DNA of 64,000 bases from Xiphias gladius. Its lineage: Eukaryota > Chordata > Actinopteri > Istiophoriformes > Xiphiidae. The DNA lies in the NCBI RefSeq assembly GCF_016859285.1, contig NC_053414.1:25365530-25429529 (forward strand). Reading direction: 5' to 3'. A program made the position numbers and the translations under genes. The notes beneath the pieces are model-generated. The model did no database searches. It had not been told where the DNA came from and worked only from the letters and a program-made list of their open reading frames with translations. Shown here one piece after another: positions 31,201 through 43,100 of the stretch. The first letter of the stretch is position 1, and each line of letters opens with the position of its first letter.

Positions 31201-34200
31201 AATTACCAGTTGTATTGAAATCATTTACTTTTCTGGGACTGATTGATCTTGTTCTTGCCTGGTATAGTACAATGCAATTGCTCCATCAATCCAAAACCCT
31301 GCCCGTCTTTTCATTACACAAAATAAAGCATGCAGTCAATATAATGAAAGGATTTAAATTAATTATTGACCTAGGTGCACAAATAAACTAACATAAGCTG
31401 TAAAGGAGTATGGAGCTGCTCAGGCAGCTATGGCATTGTTTTTGCCAATGGCAGTGTGTCATCACGGCAGTTCAGTTTACAAGGCTACCAGACCTTGTGA
31501 AGCTGTGTTTACCTTCTTTAGGTAAAACAAGATGAAAAATTTGACAATCTGGATGGCAGGCAGCAGAGGAGAGAAGTAGATTCCTATCCTATGGATAGAG
31601 AGTAGAGAATACAACTTTTAATAGGAAATTGGCACTTTGACCAGGGGAGGAAATATGAATCTTAATTACAATACCATTGTGCCATGAGATAATGTGTCCA
31701 ATTATTTGAATAATAAGTATTAAATGTATTGTTATTACCAGGCTAGAGTCTGTGCATAGATGAGTTCGAGGACATTTCTGGCAATATCAAACTCTGGAAC
31801 CCCCAGTTGTGGTAGTAATCTGGTTCCAATTACACTGTAGTAGAGAAATGATGAATATAATTAATATCTGAGGTTAACTTTCCCCATTTCTGTATGTGCT
31901 AATAATAATGATAAACTCAATTTGTGTAACCTACTTGCTAAGAAACTCTCCAAAGAAGGAGCCCAACATCAGAAAAAGGAAGTCAACAATGACCAGACGG
32001 TACAAAGCCTGTCCTACCATGGACTCCCAACACTGTAGGGACCACATAAGATTGGTGATATGGTGAAACTTATATTGGTTATAAAAAAAACAATTAAGTG
32101 TTATTTCATGTCAAACGTACCGAAAACTTCTTAGCTACCACATTCATCCAGTAAAAACACAAGACAGCCAGAATGGACATCTTGAGTAAGACATTTCTGT
32201 AAGTTGGAAAAGAGAAAGATAGATTTGGAGCATTATTAATGGTTCAATGAATAGTTTAATAGTTTGGGAAATACACTTTCTTGTTTCTTCCCGAGAGTTG
32301 GATGAGAAGATCAACACCACCCTCATGTCTGTGCGCTACATATGAAGCTGGAGCCAGCAGCCAGTTACCTTAGCAAGCATAAAGACTGAAAACAGGGGGA
32401 AACAGCATGGCTCTCTCCGGAGGTAACACATTCCACCTACTGTACCAGAACCTCTTCATCTCACTAATCAACACATTATATCTAGTTTGTTTAATCTGTA
32501 CAAAAATGGGTTTACAAAAGTGTAAAAACAACTATTTGTGTTTTTACAGGGCACTAGTCCAAGAAATAGTCTGGTACATAACCACATGTCCCATGACAAC
32601 ATGTAGTTTTGTACACTTTTTGTATGTATTAATTAAATGAGATATAACATGGTAATCAGTGAGCTTTAGAGGAGCTGGTAGGTGGTTTTTGTCATCTGAC
32701 AGAGCCAGGCTTGCTGTTTTCCCCTGTTTCCAGTCTTTATGCTAAGCAAAGCTAATCGTCTGCTGGTTCCAGCTTTATATTGAATGGACAGATATGAGAG
32801 TGGTATCAATATTCTCATCCAACTCCGCAAGAAAGCAAATAAGCATATTCCCCAAAATTTATACTCCTTCAAAAACATATTTCTCGATTCATTTGTCTTT
32901 TACTGTATGTTCTCCTCTTGATAGAAACTAGAGTATCTGCTATCTAACCGGACAACAAGAGCGTAGATCTGTCTCCGCTGGCTGGAGTAGTGCTCAAACT
33001 TATTGAAGAGGGAGTAGAAGAGCGGGACAACCAGGTTCATCAGAGACACCACAAAGGGAACCAGGAGAGTCTCTGCCTCCTGAAGCAGAGACCAGTTGGC
33101 AGCATCAGTTGCTCGCTATAAAGGTAACAGATGGAGGTCAGATCAAGATAGTGCTCGACAACTAACGCTTTGCGTACTGGCATGAATCAAACCCCTTGCT
33201 GCTAGTAAATGACTTGCCACATTACTGTCAGTTGTAAGTTGTAAGGTTATGGTGCTGATATGGATTTTAAAGACCAAATACTTTACTATGCTATAAAGTA
33301 TTATCATATGCTGTTTCTTTTATACATACATAGGGATCTGCAACTGTGCAGGCGAGCAGATTTTTCTGTTAATACTGGTTTTCATCCAAAAACATAAAAT
33401 TTTCCAGACAGAGATGAAACCTTTTTAATATACTCTGTAGTCCATATCAAACAAAAATGTTTATCCCAATTTAACAATAAGACTAATTATTCAATCTTGA
33501 CTTGTATACCTGCTGTTCATATTGGCAGAGGTAGTAGATGCTGGCTCCACAGCCAACAGCTAAGCCAGTGGAGAGGAGCCAGGAACCCAGATAAACCCCA
33601 AAATGCTTCAGTTTTTCAGAGAGGGTTAACAGTTCCCTCTGGGCCTTTTCTGACAAAGACTCCTGGGGAAATGGCAAGAGGACAAACATGGTAATGAAAA
33701 ATAATGAGATGCGTAATGAGTCTGCAAAACGGAATTCATCTCTTAAAGTTAACTGTCTGAAAGTGGTTCTGAAAGCTCATTGTTAAGATATAATTTGCAG
33801 CTGCAGTCGTTTTCCCAAAAAGTCAATTTGTACAATGTATATTTTATGACGTTTCTGGACTGATCATGTAATAAAGACCTACTGCATCTTTCCTGACTGC
33901 TGGTTAACTGACAGCAATAGGTTTGAAATGCAATAATAGTCACCTTGAGTTGGACACGGAGGTTGTTCTTGCGCTGTCTCACTGCTCTCTCGTTGGTTAC
34001 ACTAAAATCCCAGCTGCACAGGAGCTGCCATGCACCGTTTGAAGCTGGTTCCGCTAGTACATAGTTTGTCTTAAATGAGCTTGCCATGCTGCATGAGAAT
34101 ACAGACCGGGAAAAACAGGTAACCTCAGTTACAACATTCTTGTAATTGCACTAGTATAAACCAAATTCAGATAAATGTACTTAATCAGAGCTATTCTAGA

Positions 34201-37200
34201 AGTAATAGAGGACTGAACTGACCTGAAAATAAGTGCAATTCCACACAGCACCATATAGACTGCAATGGTGAAGAAATAGGCCAGCTGCATGTTGTACTCC
34301 ACTAGACCCACAAGTGTTTCATTGCTGTAGCCACCATAGTACATGACAGTATAGTGGAAGTAACCCTAGAGAAACCAAAACAAATGTAATATGCAAATAA
34401 TATGGAAAATATTCAGCCAAGCCGCCATTATCAACTCACTGCAGAGGAAGGAGGTTAAGTGAAATAAAATATTCAATAACCAAAGTAGGACCCATAAATC
34501 CCCCTTTCACTTTACACATAGTCAATTAATCCATAGTGTGGATAGCTGTGGCTTTATAAGAAGGTAGGTGGTTTTATAAGAGCCTCCACTTACAGCTCCA
34601 GTCAGTATCTCCAGTCCTCTGAAGCTCACATTTGGAGGTATGTTGGGTAAGGGGTCATAAACAAGCAGTGGGATGGTGATAAAACCAAAGTTGACCAGGA
34701 AGGAGAAAATGTTGAACATGAGCAACCACTTGAGGAACACGAAATAGGAGAGGACACTGGTGCCAAACTTTCCACCAATCTCTTTCATGATGCCTTGCCA
34801 CATTTCCAGGCTCTGCCTGTCTGACCTTACATTGTAGCCGCACCTGCGGAAAAACTGAGAAAAAAAGCTTGTAACATGTACGATAAAGAAGCATGGGTTA
34901 TGAATCAGGTGGCTAAACTCAGAATGAGTTGTTTAAGTATGGCGTTGCAACATATCATTTTAAGTTTGATGAAAGACTCACCAGTGACACATTCTCAGAG
35001 CAATCTGCAAAACATGTGAACTGCCGAGATTGCTTGGAGGACTTGAATGCCAGTACTTGGCTCCTGTGAAAATAATTTAGAAGATAATTTGGTATGATAT
35101 TGACATTAGCCCTATAAAGTCCATAAGTACAAGATCTGCCAGACTGATGAAATGCTGGAGTCTGCAGAAAAATATTTGAGCTTGCTTTCACTTTAATAGT
35201 TACTTGTTTAATGTCCCTGGAAACAAGAGAGCAGTGTGTTTATGTGTGTATGTGTGTGCGTGTGATTGCTCACATATATATAACTCTTCCTACAGTGATC
35301 TCTATTTCAACAGCACTAAGCCAATGGGGTATGGGGGTAATGTTTAACAAAGACAAAGATGTTTCTCCCCTTTTACGGCTTGTGACTCAAAACCCACCTG
35401 ATATGTTTCTTTTCTTCAAAGCTCATTGGAAGGTCCCGAATAGCCCGGATTCGTTCTCGTGTTGACAGGGCAACAAGTTCCTTGACCAGGTTCTGTTCCT
35501 CTGTGACAAACAAGATGACAAGACAAGTCCTCCTTGTTATCTTAACTTGCTTACAAGTGCCATCCCGAATGCAGACCAGGTGTCACACTTCACATTGCAG
35601 AAATCCACAGGAATAACCCGACACCTGTCACGTGCTCTTACCATTCTCCATCTCATTCCTGATGGCATCCTCTGTGAAGGCTAGATGGGCAGGATCAGTG
35701 TTAGGAAACATGCTCATCCTTCTCATTGTGATTCCCCTCCATCGCATTGTCATGTTACCTGGATGAACACAGACAGAGAGGAATGTGTTTTTCTGATTGA
35801 GTTTGATGTTAAATGGTAAACTAATGGAGCAGATGGGAAATACAAGAGCAGGGTGACAGTCATTAAAGTTGGCATTTTTAAATGTAACACCTGCAGCTGC
35901 CCACACACTTAATTATTTATTCTTCCATGACAGCTTCATAAAGATATGGTGCTTTGATTTATTACTTTCTTTTCTTCTTAATTTCCCGATAAACTGCACA
36001 CCTACTGTAAATACACAGATTAAAAGTACAGCTGATAGCAGTGCAATATACGATTTGAGCTAATGTGAATGCTAATATACCACTGTCTTTATATTATCTT
36101 TATGTCTGATTAGAACTATGATGATAAGTTCTATTATAACAAGGTTAGGAGTCCACAGCCATGCTAGCGGCTCTGTGAGACTGTAGATAGGTGCAGCGAT
36201 AGTTAGAGCTAAAAATCAGCATGCTAACATGCTTACAATGAATGCTAACAATAAACACAAAGTAAAACTGTGGCCGATGGGAACTGGCTATAAACCAAAG
36301 TACTGGACAAATTCAAATTTTGGTCTGGTGATGGCGCACCAGAAAGTGAAGGTACCACCAAAGATATTACAATTCATCCTGAGCAATACATGACTGTCTG
36401 AACCTAATTTCATGACAATTCATCCAATAGTTGATGAGACATTTAACTCAAAAGAACAAAAATCATTAGGTTTAAATATGTTGGGACCATGAATGTCTGA
36501 ACCAAATTTCATGGCAATCCATCCAGCAGTTGTTGAGATATTTCAGTCTGGAACAAAGTGGTGGGCTGATCAACTGGTTGACAGACTGACACTGGCAACC
36601 CTAGAGCCTTGTTTATAGCAGGGTTAAAAAATGAGATTTAATCTGAAATCTCGAGAAATTGTCAATAATTGTCCAAGGATTTAGTTATAGTTCAGCACAA
36701 AAGGACAGGACGTTGATACAAATGTGTGAGAACAAAGTATGTCCACTCAGATTTCTTTTTCCTTTTTACAAATGCATGTACACAACCTTTAGATGATGTC
36801 CTTTCAAACTAAGATAACATTTCCCAAATAATTCCCCTCACTCCATTTTATTTTCTTTACCAACTTCCTTGTCTTCCTTGTCATTTGTTGGTGTGCAGCT
36901 TCCATTAATAATTGCCCAGCAGCACCGTCTAAACTGATTGATTATCAGTCAACAGGTCAACATGAATCTCACATTTTTTACGATTTTGTGCGTACTTAGC
37001 AATACCATATCAAATGTGTGAGAGCTTACAGTAAATCTTAAGAGACTATGACTGTCAAAAGAAGCTTTTACTGCAGTAAGATTAGTTTAACCATTACCTG
37101 ACATTTGAGCAGGAAGTCGAACAGACGGTGATGGATCATATCGAGAGTCAGGGTCGATTTGAAATGTACTGCAATCTGAATAAAAAAAGTGAGGAGGAAA

Positions 37201-38265
37201 CAGAGTTAAGTACCAACAGAAGAGTCTCTTAGCAACGCATGAAAACACCTACAAAAGTGCAGAGCCAACTGACTGTCTAACAAGTAGTCAACACTAAATA
37301 ATGTTGCTTATTTACTATGATACAGTACAACAGACCTTGCAAATGCTTATAAAGACTAACTCTCACAAATAAATCTTCCACTCACTGAGGTTATGCTGCC
37401 ACGAAGGGCTCCCGGGGCGCGTTGAAACGAGGCCCATGGGGATGCTTTCTCTCCCCCTCCAGCTCCCCTCCTGCAAGCCCCCCCAAGGCACTCTCGTGAA
37501 AGAATCCTCGACGCCGGTCCGACCTGTGGAAGCGTTATGTGTCCCCTCCCTGTCACCCCGCCAGCTCGGGTCTTCCCTGGCATAGGGGTTAGTGTGGTGG
37601 GTTTTGCTCGAAGCCTTAGAAGCCACGCTGAACAAATAAAGTTTACAGTATGTGTTTATGATACCTGAGAGGATTGGGGTTAAGAATTCAAATAAGGAAC
37701 TCGAATTTCAAGTAACAATTATGACAGAATCATTATCTGTAACTAAACAAGTGTCAGATATCACTAATATGAAAGATATGTAGCTTTCTTGTGGATAATT
37801 TTAGGGATCTAATATCCTACAAGGAAGAGTAGAATTAAGTTTGTGAGTAAACTTCAGAGACTAATAGACTAATGCATTTGTCTCTGAAGTTTACTGTAAT
37901 GTTTTTTAGAAACTTTCTTTAGACCTTAAAGTTCTTATAAGAATAAAATTAGTTCCTTGCAGCCTGGGATAAAGCTAAGATAAATAGCACATCCACAAAG
38001 CTGTCTGTTCCTTAAGAACATCCTGTTCTTTCATTCACATATGCCTTCTGATTACAAGTACAAACAACACACAGCACTTAGTCAAACACATTCTTTGTTA
38101 AATTAAATGATAGTTTCTTCAGGATACATTATTGCACCGATGCACATTTTTAAGCCAAAACCATATTATATGTTATTATATTACCACAAACCTTCTATCA
38201 ATTTCCAGAGTCTCGCTGTCATGGTAAGCAGCATTGAAAAATCCTCCATTGCTGTAACTTGTCAT
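28216..38265 (-). CDS. tmc5: Transmembrane channel-like protein 5
   Basis: Twenty exons join in frame to 998 residues (human about 1006): 38265-38192, 37627-37386, 37175-37098, 35758-35642, 35500-35398, 35063-34982, 34854-34594, 34365-34223, 34088-33944, 33662-33510, 33115-32949, 32196-32121, 32032-31935, 31834-31739, 31588-31513, 30956-30823, 30631-30458, 29218-29140, 28991-28899, 28821-28216. TMC5 identity rests on EIGGKFGTSVLSYFVFLKWL, ELPMS-like RDLPMSFEEKK, SLTQNC...CGPFRGL and WQVTQGRKELIGLLRQQIVN. The TMC signature CWESMVGQALYRL is at about residue 548. TMCs are polytopic membrane proteins with a TMEM16-like fold; TMC1/2 are hair-cell mechanotransduction subunits and TMC5 is poorly characterised. 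I start at MTSYSNGGFF, which resembles the human start; an upstream spliced in-frame Met at 38958 would add 22 residues. The last exon encodes an unusual repeat tail. Confidence 0.92.
28243..28773 (-). repeat. tmc5: Six-copy helical motif repeat in tmc5 C-terminal tail
   Basis: The core (S)SALxQAMxARQR recurs six times within the last exon: NAMVQALLACQR, SALLQAMLARQR, SALTQALQARQR, SAVMQAMQARQR, SVMMQVMQARQR and SALIQAMLARQQ. The conserved Gln falls 34, 31, 35, 29 and 34 residues apart. Acidic, Ser/Pro-rich linkers separate the cores. The repetition is also visible in DNA as ctctgcctggcttgcatgac-like blocks. Confidence 0.9.
29368..29838. mobile_element. Probable MITE with degenerate terminal inverted repeats (tmc5 intron)
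   Basis: The left end ggttttccaccaaaacttcc and the right end aaaagttcctccagtggaaa are approximately reverse complementary. The roughly 470-bp interior has no coding capacity. I could not confirm a target-site duplication. Confidence 0.4.
30117..30228 (-). repeat. Fish interspersed repeat (family B), fragment
   Basis: On the minus strand it reads aaatgtcaacctcatggttg ... ctggggaccaggaacaaaat, matching an internal part of a percomorph repeat whose other copy here is at 36130-36605. Confidence 0.5.
32263..32856. mobile_element. Foldback (long inverted repeat) element in tmc5 intron
   Basis: The left arm (about 32263-32473) and right arm (about 32651-32856) are long imperfect reverse complements. 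Matching blocks include tttgggaaatacactttctt, agttggatgagaag, catgtctgt, ccagcagcc, aaagactgaaaacaggggga, ggctctctcc and agctcactrat. About 180 bp separate the arms. No coding sequence is present. Confidence 0.7.
36130..36605 (+). repeat. Fish interspersed repeat (family B) in tmc5 intron
   Basis: Diagnostic phrases are aatttcatgacaattcatcc, gaaccaaatttcatggcaat, ttgttgagatatttcagtct and aaagtggtgggctgatcaac. I recognise it as a percomorph high-copy repeat, class uncertain. Confidence 0.55.
37846..37895. repeat. 16-bp perfect inverted repeat in tmc5 intron
   Basis: AGTAAACTTCAGAGAC (37846-37861) and GTCTCTGAAGTTTACT (37880-37895) are exact reverse complements with an 18-nt spacer. Confidence 0.85.
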
Positions 38266-40196
38266 GAGATTCTTCAAATTTATCCTTTTGCTCTTCTCTG
38301 GAGACAGTGACAGTCCTTCAGCTCACTCTGTCGCAGCCACTCTTCAATATGTTGATGTGTGTATAGTCCAGTTGCACTAATAGACTGTAAACAACTTGCT
38401 CGGTTGAACAGACAAAAGCGTAAATGGCTACAATAGTGTTTCTTCTTAAGATATCATGAGAAAGATAAGAGTTTTTGCTTTCATTGCATATGGTATAGAG
38501 GCTCCAGATGCCAGCTAAGTCAACTTCAATATAACTTAACAAGTAGCATCACAAGTAGCATCACATGTTGAGGCCAAGTGGCTCTCTATACTCAGAGTGA
38601 CAGCTACATTGTCGGGGGGAAGCATGTGTAATTTAATCCCCTCGGTCCCATCCTCACCTGTTCATCATTAATTCATTTAGTAGGTTTGGTTTCTAACCAA
38701 TGTAGTAACATAGCTCTATAGTTCTCCCACAGAGCCACTGAAATAAAACGTAGAGAAAACTACAGTCTGACAAAACAGCAATGGAGGTTTGAAAGAAAAA
38801 CCTCAAAAATTGGGACTACAAGTAGTGTATGCAAGGATATAGGCTATAGGCTATAGATTATATAGATGAAAAATCCTGTCACATTATATCAAACCATTCT
38901 GCTCCATTACCAAACCCTGCTTACCTGGTAACTGTGTTGCAATGGTGAGAAAACACATGGAAGTAGTTCCTGAATAAACTTTGAAGAGTTTCAGAACAAT
39001 GACTCAGTCCTTTTAGCAGTCTTCGGAGACCAAACCTGAGGAGTAGCCCGTGAATCAGCCTAAGATCCACACTCAGAGAGATAAAATGAAGGATAGTCTG
39101 GCTACCAGGAAGTGTGGGCTAAAGCCATAAAGGTAAAAGTCCACTGGTTCTGAGTACACCAAAAATAATGAAACCCCTCAGGCTAAAGCTGACCCCTGTT
39201 GGTGCTTACTGATTGAACTAGTCGACAGACAGACAGATAAATGAATGACGAATAAATAAATAAATAATCTGCAAGCCACCAACAGCAAAAAGTCCTTCAA
39301 AGGGGAGGTCTCCGCAAATTGGATATGATTACACTACTCACTAACTAAAGGGAAATTCCCTTAGTTAGAGCAAGACTCGATTTTACGCACGCAGTGAACT
39401 GGAATTTCATTGTTTTTCACAACTGGTAAAGGGCAGAGATTATACTCAAATTAAAGAAAACGTACTTCAATTGTCTTCTGAGAACTTAAATCTCTGTCCG
39501 TTTGCTCCGTATCTTGATTAATTTTCTCCTCTTTTTGACCTTAGAGATGCACCGCTCCAATCCGCGTACTTGTTATACACTCGAACAAGCAAACAAAAGA
39601 AGCCCCCACCGGAGGAAAAGGAGAAGAAAAAAAACCCCATGAAAAACAAACAAACAAACAAACAAAAAAAAACAGTTGTATGTATATTGTAGGATCCAGC
39701 CTTTTTGGACCAGAACCATAGGCACCATAGTTCGGCTAGCCTATTTCGGTCTCAGCTGCCTCCATTTTGAAAAATCTAATTTATTTTACCATTTATTTGT
39801 TATCTGTATCTTCCAGGTTTTCCAACTTTTTGAAAGTGCAATACTAAATTGCTGGAGTGATTATAATTAACCGCACCCAACTAGTTACTTAATTTTCGAG
39901 ATTAGTGAATAAAAGCATTCATTATAGTAATATTCCAATAACAGCAAGGTATGATAAAATAAAACAGGATAAGCATGAAGAAAATAGCATGAAATAAACT
40001 ACTGCCAGTGTGAGTTCAGAGTAGCTCTTGGAGCGGCAACCACATTCAGGAAGTGGTCTCTGGGAAAGGCTGTGTTATCTTCCTGACCGATGAGGAGTCA
40101 GCTCCCAGTTGACAAAGTCTGCCAGGTTCATTGTTAGCTCACCGCGGTATTATCCTGTAATTAGCAAGAAGTTTTTTCTCCTCCGAACAGGGGACG
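38266..40196. promoter_or_regulatory. Head-to-head interval between tmc5 (-) and tmc7 (+)
   Basis: The two start codons are 1.9 kb apart on opposite strands. A strong minus-strand donor at 38925 (CCAG|gtaagc) and an acceptor at 38298 indicate at least one upstream tmc5 exon, so the true intergenic gap is about 1.1 kb. It contains short (AATA)n at about 39247-39267 and (CAAA)n at about 39646-39664. The tmc7 side is listed as 5' UTR just before 40197. Confidence 0.55.
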
Positions 40197-43100
40197 ATGG
40201 AGGTCGACTCAGGTAAACATGCAACAGTTAGGGTGGTACGAATAAGTCAAGCCAGTCAGTTCATTAAAAAAAGAAAAAAAAAAAAACTACTCTAGCATTA
40301 GCTAAGAGGCTAGTAATGCTAGCCTCCAACTTTAAGAACAAATAGCCAGTAACAACAGGCTAACAAGTTTGACCTGTTACTTAATGATTTGATAAATGGT
40401 CTTTGGAAGAGCACAGGAATCAGAGTTCAGGGAGTTAGGTTTTGTTTGTCTCTGTCTAAGTCTCTTTACCGTATCGAACTTCGCCCTGGGCATTTTTTAA
40501 TTTGCTGAGTCTGCTTTTTGGTTTGCCATAGTCTGATGCTGGACACATACAGTATGAACCAAGTGAGACGAGTTTCTTCAGTCCCAAACCCTGTTTGTTT
40601 CCCACACCGGAAACCCATACAGTAATTGTCATAAGCAACACTTTGACTTCTTGTATATTTTAATGTTACAGCTCGGGATTGTGATGATGTGTGGCAGACT
40701 ATGGCAAAAACACCTCTTTCCCCCATGACTTCTAAGGATAAGTTACAGGAAAGCCTGAAAAAGCACAGGACATTGATGCTAGCTCCAGTCCAGTCATAAG
40801 CTCACATGGCTGCACGCTGTGCGCAGTCGTAGACCCATTGTCACTTTAAACAAACTTCTTCTGATAAAAGTTTAATCCACTCAAGTGGTATGATCTAACT
40901 GGTAGTCACTTCATTACAATGAATAATACAGATATCTGCAGTCGCACTCCGCAAGATGATAAAATTTGGTAGAGAATAATACATAGAATCATAAAAAGTT
41001 CCTCCTTAAGATCTCATCTATCTTACATAAGCTTGTATTTATAACTTTTTATTGAGAAAGTCAGTTGTATAACATGGAACTACCTATCAATATTTACAAA
41101 GCATGGAGAACCATTTTAAAACGTGAATTATGTGTAGGCATGTCCTGATTTGGACGAAGATGAGTAAAACCGCATTGAATACCTGACCACGGTGTATTAA
41201 ACATACTCTAAATATTGGCTCAGGGCTGCAGCTAACTATTGTTTTCATTACCCATTAATCTGTCGATTATTTTCTTGGTTAATCCATTAATTGTTTAGTG
41301 ACAAAATAAAATGCATGCAATAATTTCTGAAAGCCCAAGGAGGTGTATGCTAATTGCTGATTTTTTTGTTGTTGTTTTTTTTGTTCAACTGATCGATTGA
41401 TTTACTAGTTCTTGCAACTCTAATTTGAATTGTCCTCAGCTTATGTCTCTGCATTTAGTCATTTACTTCAGGCCAGTAGTAAAAGATTATTACATTTCAC
41501 TGTGTGAGTTTTAACCATATCATAACTGTTGACACTTGAAAGTTGGGACTAAATGGTAGCCCTGAGTTCTGCATTATCAAGCATATCGTTAACTTTGTAA
41601 GATCTAATCATGTTTATTCACCTTTTCTAGTCTTTTACACTGACCATAGTGGAAGAGTCACCAGCAACCCACTGCTGGACCAGCTCCCTAGCTATCAGTC
41701 CCTACTGTACCGTAGGAAGTCGTCGACTGGTGGCACCAAGCGAAGAAGCAGCTCTAGAGCTCGGCTCGGTTCCTCTGGCAGTGGGAAATGGGGGGTGAGC
41801 ACAGTCAGCAGACAGGAGGAGAAGCATAAGGGTCAGACGGAGCAGAGACCCATCAGGGAACTAACCAAGACCATGGCTGAGAAACGCAGAGACAAGTAGG
41901 AAAGACATCATTATAGTATCCTTACCACTTTCTCCAAAGGCAAAGTTAAACAGATCTGTTCCGTTTTGAAAGTGACTGGAAATGGACAATGTTACCTATT
42001 GCCTGTTTTCATTAATCATTAATTTCAAGAGGTTGCATATAGTCTGCTAAGCAAAGCATTTGACCATGTAACCTGTTAGGGCGCAGCGCCTGGAGGAGGC
42101 TCGAGAGCTCAGCAGCTGGAGACAGTGGAGGGAAAGCACCCGCAGGTATCTGAGGAGGCTGAAGGATGATGCCCAAGAATGGCTGAGCTCCCTGCAGCTC
42201 TGGAGGGGAGACATCCACCTGATAGAGGGTGAGAGATTAATAATAAGATGGTTCAACTGTCAAAAACTGTGTCTTTCTCCTCAGAGACATATATTGATTT
42301 CTATTCTAGATGTTCAAAATGATTAAAAACACTTTTGCTCTCACAGAAAGTTTACCAGTTGTGGTTTTGTTGTTGTTGTTTCTGTTGTTTAGTTGTCCGT
42401 TTTGTCTACCTTTCATTCAGGGATGTTTGGCACAGGGATCCTGTCTTACTTCTCCTTCCTGCGCTTCCTGGTAATGCTGAACTTGATCATCTTTCTGCTC
42501 ATGTTCAGCTTCGTCATGTTGCCCATCATCGTTGCCCCCTATGCTTCAAAGAATACCACCTACAACCAGAATGATGGTGAGAAGACTCTGGGTTGTTTCA
42601 ACCAGGAGCATAAACTAAGCATAAAATGGTTCTAAGATTATAATTTACTGTGTTGCCATACAGGTAGTGTGTGTAGTGTGTATCCAAGCAGCGCTCGACG
42701 AGGCCTGGTTATCTTTCATGAACACATCACAGATTTGCTGTCTGGTGGAGTAAGTGCTTCCACTTTACATTTAATAGTCTCTGAAGAAAAACAGTTTCCA
42801 TGTAGTTTCCATGTGGCTTATTGTGCATCATTTGCAGGGCTTTCTGGAACAGACCTATCTTTTCTACGGCTACTACAAGGTGGACAAAATCCACTTTCCA
42901 AACATCACTTATAATTTGCCATTGGCATACCTGATGGCCACTATAGCATACCTGTTCCTCAGTCTCATCTGGATCGTTAAAAGGTACTGAAAAGACAAAA
43001 ATCACAATCAATTAAATTTATTTGAGTGAGCGGTTTGTGGGAGTTTGTTTTTTCTCTCTTAAAGGTCTGCCACGGGATTCAAGCGTAACCTGGTTCAGGA

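Noticed and set aside
34655-34894. Acceptor at the second possible AG before the tmc5 first membrane exon (…ccgcag)
   Set aside because: It shifts the frame; the upstream ctcag acceptor at 34855 keeps phase 0 and yields FFRRCGYN leading into the conserved GGKFG block.
37356-37583. 75-codon minus-strand frame in a GC-rich patch
   Set aside because: Alternative frame of the tmc5 exon 37386-37627; only the frame that splices in phase with both neighbours was kept.
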